Positions 24,725 through 31,977 of a stretch of 37,581 bases of DNA are shown here, in pieces; position 1 is the stretch's first letter; each line of letters starts with the position of its first letter. This stretch comes from Verrucomicrobiales bacterium. GTDB lineage: Bacteria; Verrucomicrobiota; Verrucomicrobiia; Verrucomicrobiales; DEV007. Location: positions 1-37,581 of the forward strand of contig JARGOZ010000060.1 in the NCBI GenBank assembly GCA_029213025.1, read 5' to 3'. The position numbers and the translations under genes are program-made. The notes beneath the pieces were generated by a model. The model searched no databases, had not been told where the DNA came from, and saw nothing but the letters and a program-made list of their open reading frames with translations.

Positions 24725-25483
24725 ATGTACGACCGGATTCAGGAGCGACTTAAGGAAATAGAAAAACAGCAAGGTTTCCATATTATATATGCGGCCGAGT
24801 CAGGAAGCCGCGCCTGGGGCTTCGCCTCTGCAGACAGCGACTACGACGTCAGGTTTATCTACAAATGGCGGGAGACTGACTACCTCAGTATTTACAGCCC
24901 GACAGATCAATTGGATCTCGGGGTGGACCGGGAAAATCTGGATTTTTCCGGATGGGATCTGCGTAAATCTCTTGCGCTGTTTCGCAAGTCAAACGGAGCC
25001 CTCATGGAATGGCTCCATTCCCCAATTGTATATTTCGAGGATGAACCAATCATGAATCGCTGGCGGGACCTGATACCGGATTTTTTTGTCCCCGGTTATA
25101 CAGCCGCACACTATCTCGGCCTGAGTCGCAAATTATGGCTCGATTCGAAGGAAAAAAGCCGCATAACCGCAAAGAGATATCTCTATATCTTACGAGCACT
25201 TCTCTCCGCCCGCTACATTATCGAAACCAATTCGCCCGCACCCGTGGAGTTCTCACAAACCCTGGCATTACTAAAGCTTCCTCCGCACGCCGTCGATTCC
25301 ATCGAGTCGATCATTGCTACAAAAGCCCTTCAAAAAGAAGCCGACCGGATACAGCGAAATTCGATACTGGACGAACTGATCGAGTCATCCCTGAACGAAT
25401 TGTCGCCAAAAGTCGAGGCGCTGGCCCGCGAACCGGGATCTTCGGAGGTTTTGGACAACTTCTTCCGGTCCAGCCTTCTGTAA
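24725..25483 (+). CDS. RlaP/YcgL-type predicted nucleotidyltransferase
   Basis: 252 residues in the DNA polymerase beta superfamily (COG3541/PF10127 type). The catalytic pattern is ESGSRAWGF (about 25-33) followed by SDYDVRF (38-44) with the two metal-binding Asp residues Asp39 and Asp41. Downstream come DLGVDRENLDFSGWDLRKSL and the LMEWLHSPI motif, typical of this family. Some members accompany RNA ligases and are named RlaP, RNA-repair associated; no ligase is near here. The frame extends to 24683, but that part lies within the terminator, so ATG 24725 is chosen. It could alternatively serve in an unknown nucleotide transfer reaction. Confidence 0.85.
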   Translation: MYDRIQERLKEIEKQQGFHIIYAAESGSRAWGFASADSDYDVRFIYKWRETDYLSIYSPTDQLDLGVDRENLDFSGWDLRKSLALFRKSNGALMEWLHSPIVYFEDEPIMNRWRDLIPDFFVPGYTAAHYLGLSRKLWLDSKEKSRITAKRYLYILRALLSARYIIETNSPAPVEFSQTLALLKLPPHAVDSIESIIATKALQKEADRIQRNSILDELIESSLNELSPKVEALAREPGSSEVLDNFFRSSLL

Positions 25484-25597
25484 CGCCCTACTCATCATGA
25501 TCTGAATGAAATGCTTAACATAAAAAAAATGTTGCGACATATTAAAGAGACCACTACGGTTCTGCATCGTTTGGAGAGACACCGAACGATTAAAAAC

Positions 25598-25665
25598 GGG
25601 GGGCATTAGCAGTCCATTATCCGTAAGTTTCGGGGGGTTCTTACGGCGGAAGCTGATGTCCCCCC
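25598..25665. ncRNA. Nested hairpin element, candidate structured RNA or terminator
   Basis: An outer stem joins GGGGGGCATTAGC (25598-25610) with GCTGATGTCCCCCC (25652-25665), 13 pairs with one bulge and one G:U. An inner perfect stem CCGTAAG/CTTACGG (25621-25627 with 25640-25646) encloses a loop that contains another GGGGGG, which could compete for the 3' C-run. It lies 115 bases after the nucleotidyltransferase stop and 113 bases from the convergent nnrS stop, just before repeat locus 3. No T-run follows, so it is not a standard terminator. Strand is unknown. Confidence 0.45.
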
Positions 25666-25699
25666 TCTCTACTTCCTTCTTCTATACTACCATCTCCAC

Positions 25700-25758
25700 C
25701 TAACCCTGTTGAATCCAGGATTGTACCCTGTTAGGTCAGACACTGTACCCTGTTGAAT
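25700..25758 (+). repeat. 22-base triple-repeat element, locus 3
   Basis: Three units at 25700 (CTAACCCTGTT), 25722 (TGTACCCTGTT) and 25744 (TGTACCCTGTT), exactly 22 bases apart, each with T at position 15. It lies between convergent stops, so it is not upstream of either flanking gene. Confidence 0.9.
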
Positions 25759-25777
25759 GATAAGGGTCGCCATCGAT

Positions 25778-26956
25778 CTAATTGCTCTTCCTCCACATTC
25801 CGGCAGTACACCAGGCGAAAGCCACTACTACAGCACTCCATAACAGAGCCGCATAACTGTGATGAGATATTATCAGGGAGGTTTTGAAATCCGCGGATGC
25901 ACGGGTCGCTACAGCCAACAGTGCGAGCCATACTATCCAGCGCCACAGCCGGGACTTTTTTGGTAATTGCGAAATATCCCCGCAGTGTCCATGGGTTACC
26001 CGGTCGGCAACCAGTAGTAACGTCAGGCCAAACCCGCCGATAAACAGGACATGAGCAAAAGCATGCCCCGGCCCGGGCCAAATCATCCGCACAAAACAGG
26101 TCAGCGCGATCGATCCCACAGCAATTCGCAAAGCCCAGGCCCGGGACGTTGATGCTTTACCTTTCCATAGCGCCGGTGAAGCCAGCAAAACCCAAACCAC
26201 GATAGCGACAAACCTGACTCCGGATCCCAACCGAATCTGCCCCGATGCTTCGACCGCAAAAGATGCCACTACCAAAATGGCTCCCAGCCACACTCCGACA
26301 GCCCGGTTTTTCGGGGTCGCGGCCACAGGCTTTTTTCCGGGTTCCTGGAAAAAGCGCGCAAACAGATAGGAGCCAACTCCCATCAACGGCAACAGCAGCA
26401 TTCCCTGCCAAAGGATCAATCGCGAAAAGTTGATCAACCAGAGCCCGCCCTGCAAAGGCGCCAATGCCCATAAAAAAGCGGCGGCAGAGGAAAGCACCAC
26501 TGATACCATAGCCAGAGCAAATCCAGGCGGCGGGACATCGCGGTCTTTGCGAAGCCGTCGCAACAGTATAACCAGCAGAAGCAATAAAAACACCCCGAAA
26601 GCAAAATCGCCGTATTGGAGATGGCCGCTCAGAATGAATACCATCGCGGCCATCCAGGCGCAGACGAGAAGTATCACTTCTTTCGCGCGTAAAGCCTCAG
26701 CTTCCAGAAACCGGGGCCACGCCGTGCCGAGAAACCCGCACAGAAAGGCTCCGCCAAAACCGAAAATCATGACCCGGGGATGCTGCAGCAGCGGAGGCAG
26801 ACGCCAAATCCCCGAATAGAACAAAGGCCACAGTAAAACACCAATCACCGCCGCGCACATTCCGAGGGGAAAAAATATCCGGAAAGGTTCGCCCGCCCAG
26901 AGCGGACCACAATCGTCAAGCGTCTCGTATCGACGATCTTTCGTATTTGGATTCAT
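25778..26956 (-). CDS. nnrS: NnrS family membrane protein
   Basis: 392 residues from ATG 26956, with about 12 hydrophobic segments (GFGGAFLCGFLGTAWPRF is the family signature at the third). NnrS is a haem- and copper-binding inner-membrane protein that relieves nitric-oxide stress and is usually controlled by NO sensors. The open frame extends to 27061 but would run over the NsrR-like palindrome and the divergent cytochrome gene; ATG 26986 is an alternative, but it abuts the palindrome. It is convergent with the nucleotidyltransferase gene and divergent from a dihaem cytochrome c, matching the usual NO-response context. Confidence 0.92.
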   Translation of the reverse strand: MNPNTKDRRYETLDDCGPLWAGEPFRIFFPLGMCAAVIGVLLWPLFYSGIWRLPPLLQHPRVMIFGFGGAFLCGFLGTAWPRFLEAEALRAKEVILLVCAWMAAMVFILSGHLQYGDFAFGVFLLLLLVILLRRLRKDRDVPPPGFALAMVSVVLSSAAAFLWALAPLQGGLWLINFSRLILWQGMLLLPLMGVGSYLFARFFQEPGKKPVAATPKNRAVGVWLGAILVVASFAVEASGQIRLGSGVRFVAIVVWVLLASPALWKGKASTSRAWALRIAVGSIALTCFVRMIWPGPGHAFAHVLFIGGFGLTLLLVADRVTHGHCGDISQLPKKSRLWRWIVWLALLAVATRASADFKTSLIISHHSYAALLWSAVVVAFAWCTAGMWRKSN

Positions 26957-26986
26957 AAAAATCGGGGCGCCAGCGTACCTTGACAT

Positions 26987-27009
26987 AAGTTGTATTTCAA
27001 ATACATCTT
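26987..27009. promoter_or_regulatory. Near-perfect NsrR-like operator between nnrS and cytochrome c genes
   Basis: A 23-base palindrome: left arm AAGTTGTATTT (26987-26997), centre C, right arm AAATACATCTT (26999-27009). The right arm reversed is AAGATGTATTT, so only one position differs. This closely matches the published NsrR operator pattern, AAGATGYATTT with its mirror. It lies nine bases before the cytochrome ATG and 31 bases before the nnrS ATG, where binding would block both. Confidence 0.75.
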
Positions 27010-27017
27010 TAAATATT

Positions 27018-27770
27018 ATGCGGGCTTTGTGCACATTTATTCTGCTGACATTTTGCATCAATGGATTCGGCGAAGACAGTGATAAACGAAAAATTTATCT
27101 CTATCTCGAAGGGCGTGCTGTTTTCGAGGAAATGTGTATCCAATGTCACGGCAAATACGGAAAAGGCGACGGCGAGTGGGCAAAAGACTGGACCGAAAAC
27201 CGGCCCCGTAACTTCCGCGAAGGAGTGTTTAAGTTCCGCACCACTCCGCTTGGAAAGCTGCCAACCGACGAAGATCTGAAGCGCACCATCAGCAAAGGCA
27301 TATCAGGCACCGCTATGCCCGCCTTTGGAAAACATCTCAGAGATTCCCAATATGACGCAGTGATCGAATATTTGAAACACCTCTCGAGAAAGTGGAAAGA
27401 TCCGGAAAACGCGGCGAAACCTCTCGTCATTCCTTCGCAACCTGACTGGGTTAAATCGACGGAAGACCGGGAGGCAAAGCTGGTTCAGGCGAAAGAGCTT
27501 TTCACCAAAAACTGCGCAAGCTGCCACGGAGAGACCGGGAAAGGCGATGGCCCGGCCGGTCTGCAATTGATGGACATCTGGGGGTTCCCGGTAAAACCGG
27601 CCGATTTTTCAAAAAAGCATTACAAGTCCGGCGACCGGTATGAAGATGTCTACCGAACTATCGCTCTTGGTCTCGACGGGACACCGATGGTGGGATTTCA
27701 CGGATTGATGAGCGAAGAGGAGATCTGGTCACTTGTGGTATATGTTTTTTCCCTGCGAAACAATAACTGA
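27018..27770 (+). CDS. Dihaem cytochrome c, probably NO/anaerobic-linked
   Basis: 250 residues. Hydrophobic N-terminal signal (MRALCTFILLTFCINGF). Two CxxCH haem sites: Cys40/Cys43/His44 in CIQCHGK and Cys166/Cys169/His170 in CASCHGE. Methionine axial ligands are likely Met100 (GTAMPAF) and Met224 (GTPMVGF), one per domain, so it is a tandem repeat of a class I cytochrome domain. It is periplasmic and carries electrons to an unseen terminal enzyme. The NsrR-like operator immediately upstream and the divergent nnrS suggest use in nitrogen-oxide metabolism. No nir/nor genes are in the window. Confidence 0.92.
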   Translation: MRALCTFILLTFCINGFGEDSDKRKIYLYLEGRAVFEEMCIQCHGKYGKGDGEWAKDWTENRPRNFREGVFKFRTTPLGKLPTDEDLKRTISKGISGTAMPAFGKHLRDSQYDAVIEYLKHLSRKWKDPENAAKPLVIPSQPDWVKSTEDREAKLVQAKELFTKNCASCHGETGKGDGPAGLQLMDIWGFPVKPADFSKKHYKSGDRYEDVYRTIALGLDGTPMVGFHGLMSEEEIWSLVVYVFSLRNNN

Positions 27771-27823
27771 TCGGAAAACCGCAACTTGCGGCACAGATCG
27801 ATTGCATCGACGATGGCCGATCT

Positions 27824-29749
27824 ATGAGTAACCCGTTGATTTTCGATTCCGGTATCGAAGAAATCTATACCTTAAAGACAAAAGCTCCCGGACCTTCGGG
27901 AGTTTTGCCTTTCACCGAACAACAACTCCTCACCCAACCGAGTGGCAACCTTTTCGGTTGGACCCAAAATGTTGGTATGGGCTGGAAAGCTGACAACGTC
28001 GCCGGCGGAGATTATCTGATTCTTTCCACCCAGGGCGGGATTCGGAGAGAAGACGGTCGACCGGTCGCTCTGGGATATCATACCGGTCACTTTGAGGTGG
28101 GTTTACTTATGGAGGAAGCCGCCCAGACCATCACCGCAGCCGGTGGAGTGCCTTTCGCTGCTTTCGTATCCGATCCCTGCGACGGCCGAACTCAGGGAAC
28201 CGATGGTATGATGGATTCACTCCCCTACCGAAATGATGCCGCCACGGTTTTGCGAAGACTCATCCGCTCCCACCCCACCCGCAAAGGGGTGGTCGGTGTG
28301 GCGACCTGCGACAAAGGACTGCCGGCGATGATGATGGCACTGGCCGCGATTCACGATCTGCCCACCGTTCTCGCACCGGGCGGAGTGACACTTTTGAGCG
28401 AAGACACGGATGAGGACCTCGGTCGCATTCAGACGATTGGAGCCCGTTTTTCCCAGGGGGAAATCTCGCTCGACTACGCCGCCCACACCGGTTGCCGGTC
28501 CTGCGGTTCGCCGGGTGGCGGATGCCAGTTCCTCGGCACGGCGGCGACCAGCCAGGTAATTGCGGAGGCACTGGGGCTCACCCTGCCGCACGCCGCCCTT
28601 TGTCCTTCGGGGACGGAAATTTGGAAAGACATGGGACGCCGCTCCGGCCTGGCAGTCCTCGAACTGGAAAAAGCCGGGCTCACGACCAAAGACATCCTCA
28701 CCGATGCTTCCATCGAAAATGCGCTGGCAGTTCATGCCGCTTTTGGCGGTTCGACCAATCTCATCATGCACCTTCCAGCGATCGCTCATCAGGCGGGACT
28801 TCGGCGGCCCGATGTGAATGACTGGAGAAGATTTAATGCGCAGATCCCGCGCATCGTCGACGCCCTGCCAAACGGGCCAAATCACTTTGCGACCGTGCAG
28901 GTTTTCCTCGCCGGCGGGGTTCCGGAAGTGATGCTTCATCTTCGCAAGGCCGGCATGTTGAAACTCGATGCCCTCACTGTGACCGGAAAAACGCTCGGTG
29001 AAAATCTTGAATGGTGGGAAAAATCGGAGCGCCGTGCCCGGCTCCGGGAAAAGCTCACCCAGTTGGACGGGATCGATCCCGACATCGTCATCATGACCCC
29101 GGAAAAGGCTGCAGCCAGCGGACTGACTTCCACGGTGACCTTCCCGGAGGGAAATCTCGCGCCGGAAGGCTCCCTGATAAAATCAACTGCAATCGATCCA
29201 TCCAAGATCAACGAAAATGGCATCTACTTTCACGAAGGCCCTGCCCGGGTATTTGGCTCGGAACCGGATGCGATCGCCGCCGTAAAATCAACCGGAGAGG
29301 ATCGGATCAAAAAAGGCGATGTCATGGTTTTGATCGGAAACGGCCCGATCGGTTGCGGTATGCCGGAGACAGCTCAGCTGACCATCGCTTTAAAACACCT
29401 TTCGTGGGGCAAAGATGTCGCCCTGATCACCGACGGCCGCTTTTCCGGTGTATCGACCGGAGCCTGCGTCGGCCACATTTCCCCGGAAGCCTGGGCCGGC
29501 GGTCCGATCGGAAAACTCCGGGACGGCGATACCGTAAAAATCGAAATCGACTGCCGCAACATGACCGGCTCGATCGACTACACCGGCTCCGACAACCTGG
29601 ACGATCGCGACACCTCGCCCTGTCTGAAGCCGCTGCCCGGAGTTCCCGACGATACCCGGCTGTGGGCAGCGTTGCAAAACATCAGCGGCGGTTCCTGGGG
29701 AGGATGCGTTTACGATGTGGACACAATTATCGCAAAATTAAACTCCTGA
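27824..29749 (+). CDS. YjhG/YagF-type aldonate (D-xylonate) dehydratase
   Basis: 641 residues of the IlvD/Edd family, with the YjhG/YagF subfamily signature blocks: QPSGNLFGWTQNVGMGW, SDPCDGRTQGTDGM, GVATCDKGLPA, TGCRSCGSPGGGCQFLGTA, HAAFGGSTNL, and late PDDTRLWAALQNISGGSWGGC. The Cys residues in DPCDG, ATCDKG and TGCRSC should hold the iron-sulfur cluster. E. coli YjhG (655) dehydrates D-xylonate; relatives accept other aldonates, so the substrate is uncertain. Starts 53 bases after the cytochrome gene and probably has its own promoter. Together with the lactonase at 22976 it could form part of an oxidative sugar pathway, though they are about 4 kb apart. Confidence 0.93.
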   Translation: MSNPLIFDSGIEEIYTLKTKAPGPSGVLPFTEQQLLTQPSGNLFGWTQNVGMGWKADNVAGGDYLILSTQGGIRREDGRPVALGYHTGHFEVGLLMEEAAQTITAAGGVPFAAFVSDPCDGRTQGTDGMMDSLPYRNDAATVLRRLIRSHPTRKGVVGVATCDKGLPAMMMALAAIHDLPTVLAPGGVTLLSEDTDEDLGRIQTIGARFSQGEISLDYAAHTGCRSCGSPGGGCQFLGTAATSQVIAEALGLTLPHAALCPSGTEIWKDMGRRSGLAVLELEKAGLTTKDILTDASIENALAVHAAFGGSTNLIMHLPAIAHQAGLRRPDVNDWRRFNAQIPRIVDALPNGPNHFATVQVFLAGGVPEVMLHLRKAGMLKLDALTVTGKTLGENLEWWEKSERRARLREKLTQLDGIDPDIVIMTPEKAAASGLTSTVTFPEGNLAPEGSLIKSTAIDPSKINENGIYFHEGPARVFGSEPDAIAAVKSTGEDRIKKGDVMVLIGNGPIGCGMPETAQLTIALKHLSWGKDVALITDGRFSGVSTGACVGHISPEAWAGGPIGKLRDGDTVKIEIDCRNMTGSIDYTGSDNLDDRDTSPCLKPLPGVPDDTRLWAALQNISGGSWGGCVYDVDTIIAKLNS

Positions 29750-29820
29750 ACGCACTCCCGACTGTGTTTGAACACTTGAACATTTCCCATTTTCAAAGGA
29801 AATTCAGCTTTTAACCCCTA

Positions 29821-29844
29821 TGCCCCTATGCTAACAAAGGGGCA
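29821..29844 (+). promoter_or_regulatory. Hairpin that would occlude the exbB ribosome binding site
   Basis: Seven-base perfect stem TGCCCCT (29821-29827) with AGGGGCA (29838-29844) and a ten-base loop. The right arm includes AAAGGGG (29836-29842), the best Shine-Dalgarno candidate, 10 bases before ATG 29853. Pairing would lower translation of exbB. The chance probability is not negligible. Confidence 0.35.
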
Positions 29845-29852
29845 CTGACAAT

Positions 29853-30476
29853 ATGGATTTAATAACCAAAGGCGGCCCGCTGATGGTCCTGTTACTGGGC
29901 TGTTCTATCGTGGCTATTGGAATCTTCCTCGAGCGGCTCTTTTACTTTCATCGAGCGGCGATCAATGTCGGTGATTTTCTATTCGGACTGCGGAATTTGA
30001 TCAAAAATCAGGCATTCCAGGAAGCGGCTGCCGAATGCGCGTCTACGCCCGGCCCGGTATCACGGGTTTTGCACTCCGCGATCCGCCGCCCCACCGCTTC
30101 CCGCAGTGAGTTAAAAGAAATCGTTCAGGAAAGTGGCCAGTTGGAAGTTCCCAAACTGGAAAAACATCTCGGAGTGCTCATGGCCATCGCTTACATCACC
30201 CCCTTGATCGGTCTGCTCGGATCAGTATTGGGACTAGTGAAAACTTTCGTGCAAATCAACGCAGTGGGAGATTTCCCGCCTCTTTCGGTTCTCTCCAAAG
30301 GCATTTATGAATCGCTGATCACTACGGCGGGTGGCCTGATGGTCGCCGTTCCCGCCTTTGTGTTTTATTCCTACCTCCGGTCCTATGCCCGGGGACTGAT
30401 GCACGACATGGAGCGGGCCGGAATTGAAATCGTGAATACGATCTGCGATTTGCGGGAACAGGATAAAAACAGTTAA
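29853..30476 (+). CDS. exbB: ExbB/TolQ/MotA-type proton channel protein
   Basis: 207 residues. Three membrane segments (about 10-30, 113-140 and 150-180) and the MotA/TolQ/ExbB domain with the LGVLMAIAYITPLIGLLGSVLGLVKTF core (positions about 104-130). Forms the proton channel that energises TonB-like transport across the periplasm with ExbD. First gene of a run exbB-exbD-tonB-like-zinc-ribbon with two- to 28-base spacings. The lack of TonB-dependent receptors in the window means the cargo is unknown. Confidence 0.93.
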   Translation: MDLITKGGPLMVLLLGCSIVAIGIFLERLFYFHRAAINVGDFLFGLRNLIKNQAFQEAAAECASTPGPVSRVLHSAIRRPTASRSELKEIVQESGQLEVPKLEKHLGVLMAIAYITPLIGLLGSVLGLVKTFVQINAVGDFPPLSVLSKGIYESLITTAGGLMVAVPAFVFYSYLRSYARGLMHDMERAGIEIVNTICDLREQDKNS

Positions 30477-30478
30477 CC

Positions 30479-30886
30479 GTGAAACTTGAATCCACCATTT
30501 CCGAAAGAGCAGGGTTCCTCTACCTCGCTCCGGTTATCGACGGAGTTCTTCTCCTTCTGGTGTTTTTTGCCTTTTTCGGATCGAGTTTTGTATCCAAATC
30601 AGGCGTACAGGTGGTGCTGCCATCATCCGATTCTTCCATACCGGCCGCAGGTAACACCCACATCATTACGGTGATGGAGGGAAATCCACCGAAGATGTTT
30701 TTTAACGAATCCCGGGTGGATATTCCGCAATTGACGACAAAACTTGCCTCCAGTCGGCTGGAATCCAGCCAGGTAACTGTGCTCGCCGACCGCAATTCCG
30801 CCTACGGTGATGTAATGGAGGCCGCTTTCCTTGCCCTGAAATTCGGGTATCAGGTCGCATTTGCCACCCAACCGGACGACGAATAA
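30479..30886 (+). CDS. exbD: ExbD/TolR-type protein
   Basis: 135 residues, GTG start two bases after exbB's stop. One N-terminal membrane helix (about 15-38, DGVLLLLVFFAFFGSSF) with the critical acidic residue Asp in VIDGVLL, followed by a periplasmic domain that keeps the end SAYGDVMEAAFLALKFGYQVAFAT, which matches ExbD's 'VMDAARKAGF' region. Pairs with ExbB to convert the proton motive force. Its stop codon overlaps the next gene's start by one base (TAATG). Confidence 0.92.
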   Translation: MKLESTISERAGFLYLAPVIDGVLLLLVFFAFFGSSFVSKSGVQVVLPSSDSSIPAAGNTHIITVMEGNPPKMFFNESRVDIPQLTTKLASSRLESSQVTVLADRNSAYGDVMEAAFLALKFGYQVAFATQPDDE

Positions 30887-31611
30887 TGGACCGGAAAGTC
30901 AAACGCCACCAGATCGCCGAGCAGTTTATCTTTATGTGGCGACCGGAGAAAAACACGGCGCGTACTCTGCTGGCGTTCGCCATTTTCTCCGGTGTGATTC
31001 ACTTTCTGGGGTTCTACCTTTTTCAGGTCGTTTATCCGGAAACAGATCTTCCGGAACTCCGTCCGGACAGGATAACCCTGCTTAATCCGGAACGGGACGA
31101 TGTCCGGGCGTTTATGGAGAAAATATCCGACAGAGTTGTCTATCTCCATCCGCCGTCCGAAAATTCCATCTCGCGAATTAAGCTTTCCGATCACGCAATC
31201 CGATTTGTGCCCTCGTTTGCTGAGGCCAGGCCGGAGCTGAGAGATTCCGGCACGCCCAGTTCGGAAAACAAATACCCGGTCGGTGATCTACCTTTTTGGA
31301 ATGAAAAAGCGAACTGGAAAACCGAAGTCATCTTCAGCCCTATTCTCCAAAAGAGAGGAATCGCTCCGAACACCGCCCTCGATGAGTATTTGAGTCAAAT
31401 CCCCAACCTCCCGAAAATCCGGGTCAATCTGACTGTCGGTCCCGATGGAACACCGTTTGATGTTTATATTTCGGACCGGAGTATCGGCAAAGAGACAAAA
31501 ACAACGATCGCAGAGGCCGTTCAGGCTCTTTTGCGCTTCAAACCCGATGATTCCCGTGGCGATGACCCCGGTTGGATCATCCTCGGAAGTGATTCCGGGT
31601 TTGATCGCTAG
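30886..31611 (+). CDS. TonB-like protein
   Basis: 241 residues. Short cytoplasmic N-terminus, single membrane helix (about 29-49, LLAFAIFSGVIHFLGFYLFQVVY), a periplasmic spacer and a C-terminal part (about 170-240) with a pattern KIRVNLTVGPDGTPFDVYI that resembles the TonB C-terminal domain. There is no canonical Pro/Lys-rich spacer, so the identity as TonB rests on topology, domain pattern and the exbB-exbD context. It would bridge the ExbBD complex to outer-membrane transporters. Overlaps exbD by one base. Confidence 0.7.
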   Translation: MDRKVKRHQIAEQFIFMWRPEKNTARTLLAFAIFSGVIHFLGFYLFQVVYPETDLPELRPDRITLLNPERDDVRAFMEKISDRVVYLHPPSENSISRIKLSDHAIRFVPSFAEARPELRDSGTPSSENKYPVGDLPFWNEKANWKTEVIFSPILQKRGIAPNTALDEYLSQIPNLPKIRVNLTVGPDGTPFDVYISDRSIGKETKTTIAEAVQALLRFKPDDSRGDDPGWIILGSDSGFDR

Positions 31612-31639
31612 AGACAATCTGTCATACTGCCGGAGAATT

Positions 31640-31879
31640 ATGTTTCGAGTCACCCTGGATGGAGTTATCGCCGTTTATCTGGTGATCATATTGTGTTCCG
31701 TTTTCTTTTCCTGGCTTGCTGCTGCCGTTTTCCAGGCCGGACGGGCCAAACAGAGGAAAAAGCACTTCGTGATCTGCGGAATCTGTGATCATGTTTACGA
31801 AGATTTATCAGAAGAGGAAATATCCGAATGCCCCCGGTGTTCAGCGAAGAACGAACGGGAAAAGATCCTCGAAATTTGA
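31640..31879 (+). CDS. Small membrane protein with zinc-ribbon tail
   Basis: 79 residues from ATG 31640 (the frame extends further into the tonB-like gene, but not convincingly). One membrane helix (about 8-31) is followed by a basic stretch and a zinc ribbon formed by Cys46-x2-Cys49 and Cys64-x2-Cys67 (CGIC...CPRC). Possibly a sensor or scaffold anchored to the membrane. It starts 28 bases after the tonB-like stop, so it is probably the last gene of that operon. Family not recognised. Confidence 0.7.
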   Translation: MFRVTLDGVIAVYLVIILCSVFFSWLAAAVFQAGRAKQRKKHFVICGICDHVYEDLSEEEISECPRCSAKNEREKILEI

Positions 31880-31977
31880 AGGATTCCTTTTTACCGCGTT
31901 GTCCTCACAAATCGGGTTGCAATGACCGGGAAGCGCCTTCACTTTAGCGGCCAGTTTTTTTAAAGGAAGATTAACTA

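Noticed and set aside
25511..25609. 32-residue basic peptide frame (MLNIKKMLRHIKE...)
   Set aside because: Short, no Shine-Dalgarno, ends inside the outer hairpin arm; it may be chance, although it could be looked at with ribosome profiling.
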